DNA from: Dillenia suffruticosa
Lineage: Eukaryota; Streptophyta; Magnoliopsida; Dilleniales; Dilleniaceae
Direction of reading: 5' to 3'
DNA length: 64,000 nt
Assembly: GCA_033439265.1 (NCBI GenBank)
Contig: JAVTVX010000013.1
Location: forward strand, 23,828,000 to 23,891,999
The translations under genes and the position numbers were made by a program. The number at the start of each line of letters is the position of its first letter. The stretch's first letter is position 1. The notes below the pieces were generated by a model. That model saw only the letters and a list, made by a program, of their open reading frames with translations. It had not been told where the DNA came from and ran no database searches. Shown in pieces: positions 44,597 through 59,530 of this stretch.

Positions 44597-47500
44597 TCGC
44601 CGAATGTCTGTCATCAACTTAAAACCTCTTCCACACAAACACCCCCACCCTGAAATGATCATCAGAAAAGCCTTTTTGATCACCAATCAATGGTTGTCCA
44701 CGTATAACTGGGCTCTTGAATTTGAAAATTTTCAGATTATGTGTGAAAAGATTTAGCAGTTTAATTGACAATTATATATTTTATAAATTTAATAAATTAA
44801 TAAATTTAATTTAGAAATTTAGTACTTAATTTTTATCCAACAATAGGCAGGTGCGAGCTATCGAATCACAGCTAAGGCCAAGATGAGACAGAGAGAGAGA
44901 GAGAGAGAGAGAGGTCAGTCAAGTTGTAGAGATGAAATGCATGACTTCAAAATGGCCATTGTCTCCCATATCTGAGTGCGGTTTATCCCTATAGATGTTT
45001 AGGACAATGAAGGGTTGGGTCTTTTCAAACTGTCCATCAATGTCCATACTCGAAATTGGCCTTCTCCCCCTCTTTGACCGCAAAAGCCCCAAATGTGTGA
45101 CAACACCCCCCCTCCCCCGGCGGGGATGTATGTGCGATCGTCTAGCCTGGAAAAAAAAATGGTAGGAAAAGAAGTAATAACAATGAAAAAAAAAAATCTA
45201 ATCACAACATAACCTGAGGCACTTTAATTAATTAAATATTTGAAAAAACTAATTAATATAACTTGAGAAGAAAATGTTATTTTCTTAAAGATTCAAAAAA
45301 GAAAAAGATAACAGAAATACTACCATCCTTCCATACTATTTAAGCGTCAATTTCTTCATGGATTGCACCGGGGCACTGCCCGTGGATCTCCATCCTTTCA
45401 ATCCCAAAAATAACATGTTTCAATTATAATCATAACTTTTAAATTTATATGATATCAGAGATGAGAATAAAAATTTATACTAACGGAGATAAATATAATA
45501 TTATTTGAGATTTCAATTTTAACGGGACGGGAGTATTTTAAAAAAAAAAAAAAAAAATTAGGGTAACAGTTGCTCTCTTTCTCCGAGTTCTTTTGGTGTG
45601 ACACCAAATGAAACCAGAAGAGAGTGGAAAGAAAAATCTTGGAGACACAATGTGTCATGAGGAGGTAAAAGATAATGACACGATTGACGAAAACACAAGA
45701 CTTGGGTATTATTCCGCAAGCGAAACTCATGTACTCATTGCCCACATAGTGCAAGTTTCGCCACCACTAGCTGTAGTATTGAAAACCAGACAGGGATGTG
45801 TAATGAGACCTCTGTCGCTGTTGCTATTGCAATTAGCTGGAAGTGGGATCAGGCCTAGACCATTGGGAAGGGACTCCTTATAAATACGACACTTGTGATG
45901 ACTCTTAATCTCCTTACTCGTTATTAGACTTCGTGATCCAACAAGCATTTAAACGTCTAACCTGTAAACGTACTGCAAATTTTAATGTTTTTGTTGACAC
46001 TCCTTTAGTTGAGCCAATTCCTAACATTACTTTTGAGGAAATTTATGGACAATGATAATGGTTTTATCCATAAGTAATCGCGATTTTGCCTAAGTTTTCT
46101 TATAATCAAAATTAATTAACAAAAAAATGCTAATCGCCACGTGACTGCTCAAAATTTATATACTTGTTATTTAATTACATGAGCACGTTAGTGACATTAG
46201 TAGAGCAGCCAAAAGATTAATTATAAACAGCTGATCTCTAGTGACCTTAGCTCATCATTAGCCTTAAAAATTCTGCCTCTACGCATAGAGATTAATGAAA
46301 TGATTCTTCTATTGCATAATCTGACAACTGACAAGGGTGCGATCGATTTCATCATTAATCCCAATGAGATCATCACGCACTCCATCAAAAGAAACTTTGG
46401 ACACCCCCCCCAAGGGCATCAGCAAAATAGAGGATTTTTCGTTGATAGTGTATAGGGCCCTAAGGTTGCACCCATACATTGCCTTCTCTTGTCTCATGTA
46501 GGAGTGATTTTGTGCCAAATAATGCAGAAATTTCTGGTTCTCGACATCAGTCATACATCAGAGAGAGAGAGAGGAGAGAGGGAGAGGGCACCCTTTTGAC
46601 TTCTATGAATGCGACATGCTAAATTCCATCTTGTGTAATACATTTTCAATCACTTGTGTGATTATGAATCAGTAATCTTGTGCTGATGAGGTAATTGATT
46701 AGGGAAAATTTCGCTGTCAGATGAATTAAGGTTTATGCAAGTGGGTCAGTTGATGTTAATTCATCTGATTCCCTAGGAGATCATATCAAATTATTTTATA
46801 ACCAAGGAATCGACAAGGTTGGATGAGCATCGCCATTAATAATGCTATAATGCTTCTAATGAATTTGCAGATTTTCACATGGAACATGCAAACCCACCTA
46901 GTTTTTTTCATCAATCCTGCAGCAAATCTGGAAATTAAATAAAAAATACTAATTTATAAAAAAAATATTATGTTCCACGCAAGTGGGATAGTGGCAGTTG
47001 CATACAGTTGCAAAATCAAATTTTCCTGTTCTTCTTTACCCCCCCCCCCAAAAACAAATTTTGGCTCAAATCTACCTTGTCGATTTGGGACTCTCTCTCT
47101 GTTTTTTTTTCCCCCCAAAAATAATTGTACTATACAATAATAATTATTGTTTTCTACCTATTTATTATCCAATTCTATACCAGTGTTGTTGCAATACAAA
47201 TTTTACAATTTTTAATATAAAATTGAAATTCTAGATCAACTAAACTAACTAAAATCAGCAGGGATTTTACAATGTTCTTGAACAAGCATGCATAACTAGA
47301 CAATTAAATAAAAAAAAATTATATAAATTAAGGTTTTTTTTTTTTGTGTTGATGAACAAATGAAAAAGGGTTGACTGCTGCTCCCATAATCTTCAACAAA
47401 TCAGTATTCAAAAGCTCTCTATTATTGGTATACCGATCAACTCTCATTTTTAATACTGTGACCTTACATCACAATAGGCAAAGCGTGATGCTATCTATAT

Positions 47501-48815
47501 TCCTTAATATATAAATTATAATATGGTATTTGCAATTTTATTATTCTCCTTAATAATAATTATAGTAGTAGTAATAATAATAATAATAATAATAATAATA
47601 TAGTGGTCCTTCTTCCAATTTGAAGATGATTAATTGAGAAAATCATGAATCTGACATTTCTAATCAATTGAAAGAGACCCCTTTAGAATCCTAACTCCTA
47701 ATTTTAATTGCAGATAAAGTCTAGCATGCCATTTCATAAGAATATTTTTATTCTGAATTAAATTATTTGTATTTTCTTTTATTTTTTTTAAAAAAAAAAA
47801 GAGAGATAATTGTCCTGACGTAGCATCACGAGATGCGAAAAGGACAACATACAAATTTTTAAAAAATAATAATAAAAGAAAAATAAATCTCAGAAAGAAT
47901 CCATTGCATCATGTGACACATTACCTACAAACCAATAATAGCGGGCCCTTTTGCAATTTGAAATCAATTAATTGACATTTTAATGGGTGAGTTAATAATA
48001 CAAATTATGATTCTCCTACTCTTATGCTAATCAAACTTAGCAGTTTCCGAGATTAAATTTAAGATTTATTTTATTTTATTATTTTTTTCTTTCTTGGTAT
48101 TATATATATATTTATATAAAAAAATATTTAAATTTGAGATTTTTAAAGGAAAGAAAAATGATAACTATTGAGCTATTGCTTATCGGCTCTTTTTTGGTAT
48201 TCCAAGAAGGACAAAATTCTGAAATTTTATATACCCTAAAATAAAAAAATAAAAAAACAATCACAATAAAGCAAAGAATGGAAGTCAATTTCCTTGTTTT
48301 CTTTTTTTTTTTTTTTAATTTGTGCATAACCAAAATTAAATGTTAATAATAAACACTGAAAATTGATCACGAGTTTGGACCCAAATGACTTTTTATAAAT
48401 TTTTGGAAATTATGTATGAAAGGTATAAAAGCAAGTAAAGGAGACTTCTTGAAGGGCCAACCGGGCAACATACGGGCCAAACAGGCCCAAGTGAAATTGT
48501 ACAAGTGACCCGGCGTGGCTGCAATGAAAGCTCATATTCAAGAAGCCACTAACTCATCCCGAATAGTGATGACAAGTGATACTGACCGTTGAATTTAGAA
48601 TAAATTTTTACTATAAAAAATCTTTGTTATTAAAAACTTTTTCTAAAAAAAAAAATTGAACATTTGGATACAAATATTCCTATGTTGGAATTGAAGTATG
48701 AGTGAGAAAAAAATTAATAACCGATGGATAATTGACCTATTGGGATGTTGTGTTAAATCCATTAATCAACAAATTCGACTCACGGTTTAGGTATGAAAAA
48801 AATTACTTTATGAGG

Positions 48816-48902
48816 GTAGCCCCTTAATAAGTCACTGTAAGTTCCGAATCAGATTAATTAGAGTATAATTCCGAATACTGGTTGGTATAATATCAAAAAA
48901 AA
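48816..48902 (+). repeat. SINE-like 3' end, family shared with 25975-26063
   Basis: Reads CCCCTTAATAAGTCACTGTA, then TTCCGAATCAGATTAATTAG, TATAATTCCGAATACTGG, TTGGTATAATATC and an A run. It is alignable along its length with 25975-26063. The 5' end is not defined. Confidence 0.5.
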
Positions 48903-49308
48903 ATTAATAAACAAAATAATATAATTTTAATATAATTTTAATATATTATGCTTTTAATTATTTATTAGATTATACATAATACAATTTCTTTATTTTGGTG
49001 AACTTGTAAGCAAAATAAGTAACAGTCAATTTATAACTCAGTTTGATACATGTGAGGGAACAGGCTCAATCAACTTGCCCGGCTGCCGCAGCCTCTTTTT
49101 CGGCGTGCCGCGAGGCCCCAAACCTCATCCTCTTCCGTATCACTCTCTCTCTCTCTCGAGCAAAAAAATGTAAATCCCGAACATAAGGCACATGCCACTG
49201 TAGCCATAAAGCCAAGCATCTGACAATCTTACTCTTATTGCAACCTCTCTGCCAAAAAATCTCTATATTAATGTTCACTGTTCCAATTTCTACGTGTTTA
49301 CTTTCTGC

Positions 49309-49354
49309 CCTTTGATTTTTTTAAAATTTTACTTTGATTTTTTTAAAATTTTAC
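49309..49354 (+). repeat. Tandem duplication of a 22-bp AT-rich unit
   Basis: TGATTTTTTTAAAATTTTAC occurs twice in direct succession. Confidence 0.8.
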
Positions 49355-52300
49355 TCCTCATCTTTATGCGAAACACAAAGGCCTGGAACACAACACAAAA
49401 CAGCTTTGTCAAAACATTAACTTGGTCAGGAAAAATTAAAAAAAAAAAGGGTCAAACTTTCATATGCATATTGATTTGTCAACATTTCAACATATAGTAC
49501 TTAGTTTAATCAAAAAAATTTACCAAAAAAGAAAAATTCCTGTGCTCTTGTTAGATTTTTCAAATATTTTTTAGATATGATTTCAAAAATAGATAACAAT
49601 GCACAAAATATTTGGAAATGAGTTATCTTCTTTGGTAATATAATAATGTATTTTTAATTAACATAGATTAAGGGCCTTCGTTGATAAATTGTTGTATTGC
49701 GTCTACATTTGAAGAGTAATCTTTGCATATGAATTCAAATATAGTTACGAAGTAGGAGGTTCTTATGTTCCGTCTCAATAATTTCTTTCCAAACCACTTT
49801 GATAAAGATTTATCTAAGTTTTGAGTACAAAAATTTGTGGTTAACGAAATTGGTGCTGGGGTTGTCTTGCGGTGATCATATCAAAATTGGGATGCAAAAT
49901 TTCCTTAAAGAGTACCAACAGTATTCTGGAAGGAGAATCGTCCGTCTTGATTTTGGGATTCATATTTGAGCAATCCTTTGGTTTTGGAAGAACAAACAAT
50001 GATATTAAATGAGTTGCAGCAATGACCCACACATCCCCCCGCCCCAAAAAAAAAACCCCTATTGGTGTCTGGTTATGGTGGGGCCAAAGGCCCTAGTGTT
50101 GGACTCCTCCAAAGTACTACATTCAGGGATTGCAATTATGCGACCAATAATCACAATTTTCAGTGGACATCAAAGTTCGAGCACACAAAGCACATCTTCA
50201 CTCTTGGTGGTTGAGATTGATGTTACCCAATACATGATCATGATCCTATTCACTTAAGCGTTCTTCCCCCAGATGAGAAATTTTCAGACCCCACTTCCGT
50301 AGAGCATTTGATGGGATAGTAAGGCTTTTAGTAGAATTTTTGTAACAGTGGATCACTTACATAAAATTATCATTTTTCATTACTTTAGTGAGTTAACGAA
50401 AGATTTTATTTTATTTTTTATAAAAAAAGAGATAGTTTGCGAGATAGATTTTTCATCTAAAATCAATACTATTATATCTGGTTTTATATAGAAACATTTA
50501 CGAAATAATATTTGTGTTAATACATAGAGAATGTTTGTCACACACAAACAAAATATAAAAAATTCTATCAAAAATTCAGAGAGATCAAATCACTTAAAAA
50601 TTTTGTACCCAATTCAAGCACGGTTCGAACAAGGCCACCATCACCACCCCAAGACCACCACTAGTATTAAGAGGCCTGAATGGTTCCCATATCTGTCCCA
50701 CCACAGACATAGTCTGTCACTAGGCATGGTTTTTCTTTCCCCAATTTATGGCACTCATTGAAGGGACCTTTCTTTTTCTTTCTTCATAGGAATTATAACC
50801 ATAATTTAAATATCTGTTGGCAATTAGATCGGGGAGGTTTGATTAAGACAATAAGTCAAGAGAGCATTAATTATGAAATTTACCACAAATGGTAAAAAGT
50901 TGTAACCTAGGATGTCTTTCGGCATATTAGGCTTTTCCTTATATGCGGGCTTCAGCCCATCAAATATGTAGGACGGTCCATCATGGACCAACCTACCCCC
51001 CTTGTACTTGACATAGGTCTGCGTCCAATGAAAATTGTTTTGGGTAATAATATAGTAAATTTTGTGCTTTAACTGTGGTTGGCTCAACCCCCACCCCTCC
51101 CCCCCTCCCCTTTCTTTCATGAATTTTCATGACATCTAATTTTTGTATAGTATTTCATATAATTTACAAAACATCTGAATTATTTTTTTAGTTTTCACTA
51201 CCGGTGTCTAGGTTTTGTCTCACTAGTCTGATTTAAATATTGAGAAACTCATTTTAAGAGGTTGACCCTCCTTAATCTTTTTTCATCATTCCCAAGGTAC
51301 GAACTCGAGATCTCTAGTTAAGGGGGTAGAGTATCCGACCACTCAACCTAAAGAATTTTGATTATCTGAATTATTACACAGAGTTGGTAAAACTAGAAAA
51401 ATGAGTAAAAGAAAAATTAATATATAAGTAAGTAGGGCAAAGTGAAATAAAAATAGTTTTTAACAATGAATTATGATTTTTTAGAAAAAACAGTATTTGA
51501 GATTATAATTATAAAAATTTATTTACTAAAATTGGGTAGTCGCAGCTTCTCCCTTTGACCCTACAAGCAAAATTCACAAATTTTATTATTTTTCTTTATC
51601 AATTGTCAATCTAAAAAGGAGGTCAATGCCACAAATCCTAAAAATAAAATCAGTGTTTTTTTTTTTTTTTTTTAATTGTAATCCATCAGGTTTGAATGGT
51701 TGGATTGCTATTTGCTGAACCGCAAAATCTCATTGTCCACGCTTTGAAGAGATCCCACCAAGTATTTGTGATTAATGATTGACTCTTGAGGTTAATCAGT
51801 AAGTTCAGACCACAACATAGGAAGAAACGACGACCATGTTGCTTACTTTGGAATTTATGTAAATTCTTTGTTATCTTTTGGCCAGTGGGAGTTTAGTAAA
51901 ATTTAATTAAAGTTAGAAGCGTCACACCTCCGCCATCTGCACCTATGGACGAGAATGGGCGATTTTGACCTTTGAACAACTGATCTTGTACCCCAATTTT
52001 GCATATATAAAATACTTGATAAATAATTAAAAAAAAAAAAAATTCAATATTCTAGGGGGCATGGGGGTTGGTAAGTGTTAGTTGAGAATTCTATCATTAT
52101 TCATTCGCATTATGCAAATTGGTCAAAAGTATAGAAACATTAGAACAAACCTTTGTTTTACCCGTCATGGTTGAACAAATACGAGAATAATGCTAGTGGG
52201 TTAATCATGAGATTAATATTTTATATGCACAACTACATGATTTTAAGGGTATTGAACCTCTGGTATTTATGTAAAATATTATATGATAATAATGAGTAAA

Positions 52301-55263
52301 ATCGACTCGAAAACAGAAAATATTATAATTATGAAAAATATAAAAGTAAATTAAACTAAATTGATACAAATTTTAGTTTAACAAAAGCCTTGGTGGAAGC
52401 AAAGGAAGATCTGAGCTGAAGATAATGTACTGAGAACTGATATTTTGAATCAGCAAAATCGAGAAATAGATTTTAATGAGAGAGAAAGTCAAAAGTAGGT
52501 TTTGATTTTACTCGAGATTAGTAAACATTGTTTAAAACATTTAGTTTTAAGAATATGGCATGCGGTGGCTTCAAACTGGGAAAACCCCAAAACAGGTCTT
52601 GTCGGTGTAGATTTTTGTGTGTGCCGTGGAATTGCCGGTGGCGCCGCCTCAGTCGGTGATTTTGCAGCCAAGTATTGTGGTTGTTGGCGGTCTCTCTCTT
52701 TAAAAGCAATTTTTTTGATTTATTTTTTTATTTATAATTAATATTCTAAAATAATTAGTTAGTTTCTTTTTTTTTTTAAATAAATAGATGATAATCAATC
52801 TTAGTTTTCTCTCTCTATAAATCAATTTAATTTATATTGTATCTCTCTAAACATATTAATTTTAAATTCTCTCATTAAAAAAATTAAATTTGTTTTTCTC
52901 TTTTTAAAAACAAGCACATTTAGTTTCCTTTGTCTAAAACTTTCTCTCTCTAATCACATTAATTTCTTATTTTCTATCCTAAGAAAATGAAATTCAAATT
53001 TTATTTCCTTAAACTAAAATATTAGTTTAAACATTTTAAAACGAGAAACTTAATTTATATTTTATTTCTTTAAACACATTAAAGTTTTCTTTTTCCAAAA
53101 AACACTAAATTTGATTTTCTTTTTATAAAACTAAACATATCAATTTTCTCTCTCTTAAAAAAAATAATTTCATTGGCATTTTTTTCTCTACAATCTCATA
53201 TTTTCTCTCTCTAAACCTGAAAACTGTGTAAAACACCAAAACGGTGTAAAAGATTATTGAAATAATCTGAAAACTCTTTTTATTTCATACTAAACATTGT
53301 GTGAAAGTTTAAAATTTTCTTGTGGTAGTAATATAAATATGAAACACCCAGAAGTAAAACTAAAGGATCAGTATGTTATATTATATGGTTTTTAACACCA
53401 AATATAGTTGATTGTGGTAGTTGTAGACTAACCCGATCACGATTACTTGCGGACTTGGAACTCAAAATTTTACTTTAATCCTAACTTTTTATTAAATGGA
53501 GCTTTACATGTTATTTTATAATCCCATTGTAGGTTGCTATCCTGCAAGCATGAGTATATGAAATGGAATAACGTGTGGGGGAAATATAAATTAATGGGGG
53601 GGGGGGGTCCTTAACATCATCTTGAAAACCTAAAGAACACTTTGTTTGGTACATGGCTTTACCTTATTCGGAATCCTATGCCCTTTAACATATATTTATA
53701 TTAAAGCAAAAATTTTTAGGATATACAATAATTTGTAATATTGTATAATTATTATATATATTTATATATATATTAGGCTAAAGTTTTTAGGATTGGAATA
53801 TTATTTAACCTTTCTTATTTTTAGCCTTATTTTAATATGAAAGACGAAGGTGCATTCTAAAAAAGAGCAAAGAAAATTAATAACGAATTTAAATATGGTC
53901 CCACACAAGGTAGAGGGCAAAAAAAATGTGCAGTGCCATCTGTACCTGGTACTTTTCATAATGCATTCCAGAGACTCCATAGCTAGAGAAAATGGGGTCA
54001 ACCCAGGTGAAGCATAAGAGCATCGATGGTGTTATACGAGCCCATACCCATGCATTGATGAACCAAAGATATGATTCCAAATAATTGCAAGAGCTTCCAA
54101 GTCCTTCCACCAATCAATAATTTAATGAACTTTTCGTACAAATTTCCATTAACAAAATCGAACACAAATTACTATACAAGAAGGGGGTTGGGGTTTTTTT
54201 CTTTTTCTTTTTCTTTTTTTAAGGAATTCTGAGTTCAATTCATGTTCTTAGGGTTCTTTCCCTACCCCCACCAATCAAAAGAGATTCTCAAGACATGAAA
54301 ATAGAAATAAAGATAAAGTGAACAAAAAGTGTTAAGGTCACGTAAAGAAGAGGAAGAAACCTTACACATCACTTTTGTTTATTTATTGGTTTTTTTATTT
54401 TCCACTTTGCTTATCCAAACCCATCATTTGTTTAAATGTCTTCCATCTAATAAGCTAAAGCCCTAATAAACTTTTTCTTTTCGAGATCTGGGAAAACGCA
54501 CAAGTGTTGCCTTTTTCATTCCACTTAGCACACTCAAAACTTTTTAATAATACATACATTTGATCTCTCTTCTTTGTTTGTGTATTAATAATTCTCCCTA
54601 TGATCATCATGTCACATTTTATTACCATTTATTTATACAACTCTAAAGTCTCTTCTTCTTCATTTTTCTACTTCGTCATGCTGATGCATGCCAACCTGCA
54701 ATATAGATATATGTACGTGTATTTATATCGAACTTCATGCAAGGTGGGGGAGGAGAGATGTGTAATTTTGAGTGGTTGCCTTTGCATTCCCATGAGTGTA
54801 ATAGATTCCCAATTGGGGGTCCAACTCCAAGGACATGATACGATTCCAAGTTTACGTATTAAAATTTTGCTCTTAAAGAAAATTTCATTTTTTTCTTGAA
54901 ATCTTATTATCATGAAATTTGTAAATTTATATATTACATCTTAAAAATGACTTTAATATGTGAAATAACACTGTTAAGGGAAGAGAACAGACTTTGACTT
55001 TAATGCCATATTAAAAATAAAATTTAATTTTTACTTTCAAAACTAACCATTAAGATGTTAAATTTTTAAACTCAGAAATTGAATCAGGTGAGATGGGACT
55101 TGCAAAGAAAAACAAAGTAAAAGATCCTATGTATCTCTGGTAAAAAGAAAAAATCCACCAACAAATACCGACGTAAATTGTAAGGAGCTTGTTGCCCTTA
55201 CGTAGTAATTCAACTCCTCATAAAAATAGAGAGTAATTTGTTGAGAGACTCACATGTGGATGG

Positions 55264-55341
55264 AAATCATAATAGTCGATTCAAATTAATTGAGATAAAA
55301 TTTTAGATGTCGGATAATAATTAAATTATAAAAAAAAAAAA
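55264..55341 (+). repeat. Diverged SINE 3' end related to 27728-27934
   Basis: Shares AATTRATTGRGATRAAATTT, then AGATRTCGGATRATAA and an A-rich tail with the complete SINE at 27.7 kb. The tRNA-like head is not recognisable, so it is truncated or old. Confidence 0.5.
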
Positions 55342-55861
55342 AAACCACCTAGGTATTAGATTTTTAGAAGAAACCGAAGAAAAAGAAATGAAAAAAAATT
55401 CTAGAAAAAGAGGAAATTCCCCTCCCCCCACCCCACCGGAAAATAAAAAAAGAACTTGGTAAGTAGCCATTTATGGCTTTGATGGGTATGTCTCAGAATG
55501 GTGGGGACCAAAAGTCGACAATTTGGTACAAATTATGTGTGGGGCTGATGTCAAGTTTTGAATTAAGGGGTCCCATAGGGACTTAGCATTGGTTCGTCAC
55601 TTATCCCAATTCGCTTTCTATTGTCAGGTCATTTATCACCAATTATTAAAGTCTAAATATTCTTCCAAGCCCTTCAAGAAATAAGGGAGAGGCTTTGGAT
55701 CCCAAGATATGCTCTTATCTTATGAAACCTAACTCCCCCCCCCCAAGTAGGAATAGTTGTGAAACTAGGCCTCTTTGTTTCTCAATCTCAGCTGAAGATG
55801 CTTTGAATTGATTTATAGTAGTGGCTTCAATTCCATCGATTGGTATTCTATTCACATAAGA

Positions 55862-55908
55862 TAATTTTTTTCTCCCTCTTCGTATAATTTTTTTCTCCCT
55901 CTTCGTAA
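55862..55908 (+). repeat. 24-bp tandem duplication
   Basis: TAATTTTTTTCTCCCTCTTCG occurs twice head to tail. Confidence 0.85.
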
Positions 55909-58900
55909 AATCTCTTATATCATCGATTTCAGACAAATAATTAAAAATTGTACATAAACTTGCCCTTATAAAAACTATTAATTTCCAATAAAGAATTGTA
56001 AAAATTAATGAAACTCTTGTTAGCCTGATCAATTATGAAGGTGGTTGTTGGATAGATAGATATTGCTTAACTAAGGATATATACTTCTAAAAGTATCCTT
56101 ATATAAGCAATTATTCTTCGGAGAAATTTTTGTTAATCATAACAATCTTATTTCCTTAACCTTGAAAAATGATAAGCAATCAATCTGGTTCAATATGACA
56201 TGACATGTTATAATAGTATATTATGGTATTTGAGAATACCTTTGATTTCTCATTTCTTCAAAATTACATCAAATGAAGTAATTGTCCCCAACAACCAACG
56301 AATAAGACTTACCAAGAAAAAGAAAAGAGTAAATAAGTAGAAGAGTAACTATCACTATTTTCTATCTCACAACCCCATATGAATTATTTTTAACATTTTA
56401 TTCTAGTTCAATAATTATCCTAAATACCAAACTTAAGGTTAATTGCAGGATTAGATGCCATTTAGGATTCTTAAACACTAAAAGGAGGAAGCTAGATGAT
56501 GATTGTTGTCATGTCATAAGATGTTATGGAATTTGGAGTCTGTCATAATCCATTGGGGTTGCGTCAAGCAGATTGTTAAAGTCAGTCTTTGTAGATTAAT
56601 TTTTCTTTTTTTTTTCTTCCTTTATTTCGTTTTAATAAAGATCATCACTCGATCTAACTAAAATGAGAAAGTATTAAGATTGTTCCCCGCATGCATTTGT
56701 GAAAATAACACGCGAAATATAATTTTACTACAATGATTAATTAATTTCAAATTAAATAATAAATCATAATTTTAACTTTAAATAATTTCCTTTTATCCAA
56801 AAGTCTTGAGCCATATAGAGGGATAGTTTTCAAAAATTGTAAAACCTTGATTTTTACTATTAACAAATTTGATTTCTAATGCCGAGGATGCTGGTGGTGG
56901 GTTTATTCAGTATAAAAACCTAAAGCTTAAAAAAAAAAAAAAAAATCCACTTAAAAATGAAGAAAAAAATATAGCAGAAAACATAGCAAACCTCAATAGA
57001 ACAACAATCAAACTATAATAGAAAAACAAATATTAAAACCCTAACGTAATCCTTCTAAAACTAGGACAGAAATAACCTAAGCAACTCAAGGAAACAAATG
57101 ATCCTACATAAACTAAAATTTTTTAATATAAATAGAATAGCAAAGAAATCCGCCAAAGGAGCATAAGGTGCAGGGAGTGCAGGGAAGGGTTCAGGTTGCA
57201 CACTCAAGGGATGTAGATTTGACCATGCATGCGAGAGATCTTGCGTCCGCACTCTTGCTAGGAGCGTAATTGGGTTTCAAGGATGCAAGTGCGATGACCA
57301 TAGCTGTGTTATTTTATGTTCACTTGTCTTACTTTGACAATTGATGTGAACTCTTCTTATATTATCAATTTTATTTCTAAATCGTCCCTTTAATTACAAT
57401 ATAATTTTTACCCCTCGACAATTTCAAAATTTATTTTTTATCACAATTTTGGGTTTTATTAATTTAATTAGTTATCAAAGTAAATAATTATTTTTGAGCC
57501 AATTGCTATGAAATTATTGACGTCTCTCTCTCTCCCCGCATTGTTAGTGATCTACCTATTAATTGAGCAATTCAGATGAATGGGACCGTATCCTCTAACA
57601 AAATGCAACCACTCTCAAAAGGGTCTATCTTGTTAGGAAGGTGTTGCATTGTAGTGAGTAATGGATGGCCCTTCATTCCATAAAGGTAAAAAGTTTATAT
57701 GGAAGTGAGTGGAGGCATCGAGTACCTCTCCTGCCTAATACACTACTATCCTCTCCTCCAAACTCCAGAAAGGGGCATTTTCCATCTTAGAGGGGAAGAC
57801 GTTTGGGTCCCTTTCTTCCCACTTCAGCTTACTTGCACCATATAGAAATATGTACCATGTGGATACATGTGTTTGATTTGTATGCATTGTATTGGAGAAA
57901 GACTTCATAATTCGATACACCAAAAAAGCTTTTTTTTATGAAGAATTTTGTATAGTAGTGCAATCATTCTATAAACAATTGTTTTCGATTAGAATTGAGT
58001 TGGTTGAATTATTTATTTCCTTATTATTTTTGGGTGGAGGGTTTCTAAAGGTGAAGTTCGCGTGGAGTAAAAAGAAGAAGCTTGTTAATCAATGATGGAG
58101 CATTTTTATGAGAGTGATGGGAACCAATCAATATTGTCTTAGGTGTTATGAAGAATTATGATTAGAGATTTTCTTTTTTCTTTCTCAAATTTAATTAAAT
58201 CCCCACAATAGAAATTACTAATAGAACCATGAAATGCATAAAAACTAGAGATAACACTAACAATAGAAATCAGAGATAACACTTACAATAAAAACAATGT
58301 TAAATTAACATTACCATTGATGTTTATCCATATTCGTGCGATACTTCAACTTTTCTAACGATAGCAATTCTAATGACTAAAATTACATGTCATCTACCAT
58401 CTACACTGAAATTCATGTCTCGAGGAAATTATTTGTCAACTTTCTCAATCTGTGTAAATAATGTAAGGTATTAAAAAAATACTATGTATCAAAATATTTA
58501 TATTTTACATTTATGTGGGTATTTTAAAATGAAGAAAGTGATCTTGGGATGGACTCTCCAGGGTAAATTAAGATATCCATGAGTTATGGCTTATGGAGGC
58601 TAGGGGTGTGGGAAGGGGGCGGAGCCCCTTGCGGTAATACATTCGACATGCAGACATAGGTCGTGTGGGGAAGCTTTTTCTACTTGTAATATATTAGACT
58701 TCGGAGTATTTTTCTTTTTTTCCATATTCAGTACTCTAGAGATGGTGAATTTGCTTATTTATACACCATGCATGCATATTATAATTAGCTGAATCATGTT
58801 TTTCTTTTTCTTTTTTTTTTCTTTTCAAGATTTGTGTGATTTATTTTGTTATTTGGGGTACGTTTGTTTTAACATACATAAATATCCTTAAAGGGGTGAA

Positions 58901-59389
58901 CATGATTGAGAGGCAAGGGTCGCACAAACTTGTTCAGGGTGGTGGTGGACAATAGTGAATGGGGGATCCCCCGGGGGTAGGGGAGGGGAGGGGAGAGCTA
59001 GGATTGGGGTCCCACGTGAGGGGCAACATCGGAACACGATTCCGAATTTTGATCGTGGTCGTAGCACAAATGGGTCAAACAACATATCTATTCATTAATC
59101 ATTACATCTCCCACTAAGCCCCAAAGATAAGCCAAAGCAAATCTTGTTTATTTTGGTGATAACTCGTAACAAAATCTCAAACGGCACTTCTTTTGGTTGG
59201 TTGATGACACCTCATTTCTCTATTTATCTTTTTCTTACTATATTTTCATTTTTTCAGGTCAAGATTTATGTGGAGAGATGAAAGAAAATAAAGCAAGGTA
59301 ACCAATTAAAAAGAATTTAAAATAATGCAAATAATTTTTTTTTTAAAAAAAATTTCAAAAGAAATATATCAAATTCAAATAGTGTTTTA

Positions 59390-59530
59390 CAAATGCGGGG
59401 AGGGAAAGCAAGTGGAGGGGTGGGTTCAGCCCTTGGCTAAGGTGGGTGCGGGCCAGGGTTAAACCCTCACCGAGCCGACAGAATCCCGGTGGGAGTGGCT
59501 ACGTGGGGGAGTACTGCAAGGAAGACTGCT
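59390..59530. other. GC-rich patch of unknown origin
   Basis: About 140 bp with GGGCCAGGGTTAAACCCTCA and CCGACAGAATCCCGGTGGGA stand out from AT-rich surroundings. It could be an insertion relic. It is not a tRNA that I can fold, and it is not coding in any frame I recognise. Confidence 0.3.

Noticed and set aside
45608..45948. Overlapping frames of 73-91 codons on both strands
   Set aside because: No recognisable motif, no splice signals that extend them, and both strands are open over the same interval.
46309..46554. Minus-strand 81-codon frame beginning MTDVENQKFLHY
   Set aside because: It looks faintly protein-like but matches nothing I know and stands alone in repeat-rich DNA.
54600..54913. 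Overlapping frames on both strands near 54.6-54.9 kb
   Set aside because: They are chance openings in mixed sequence; no motif and no matching splice sites.
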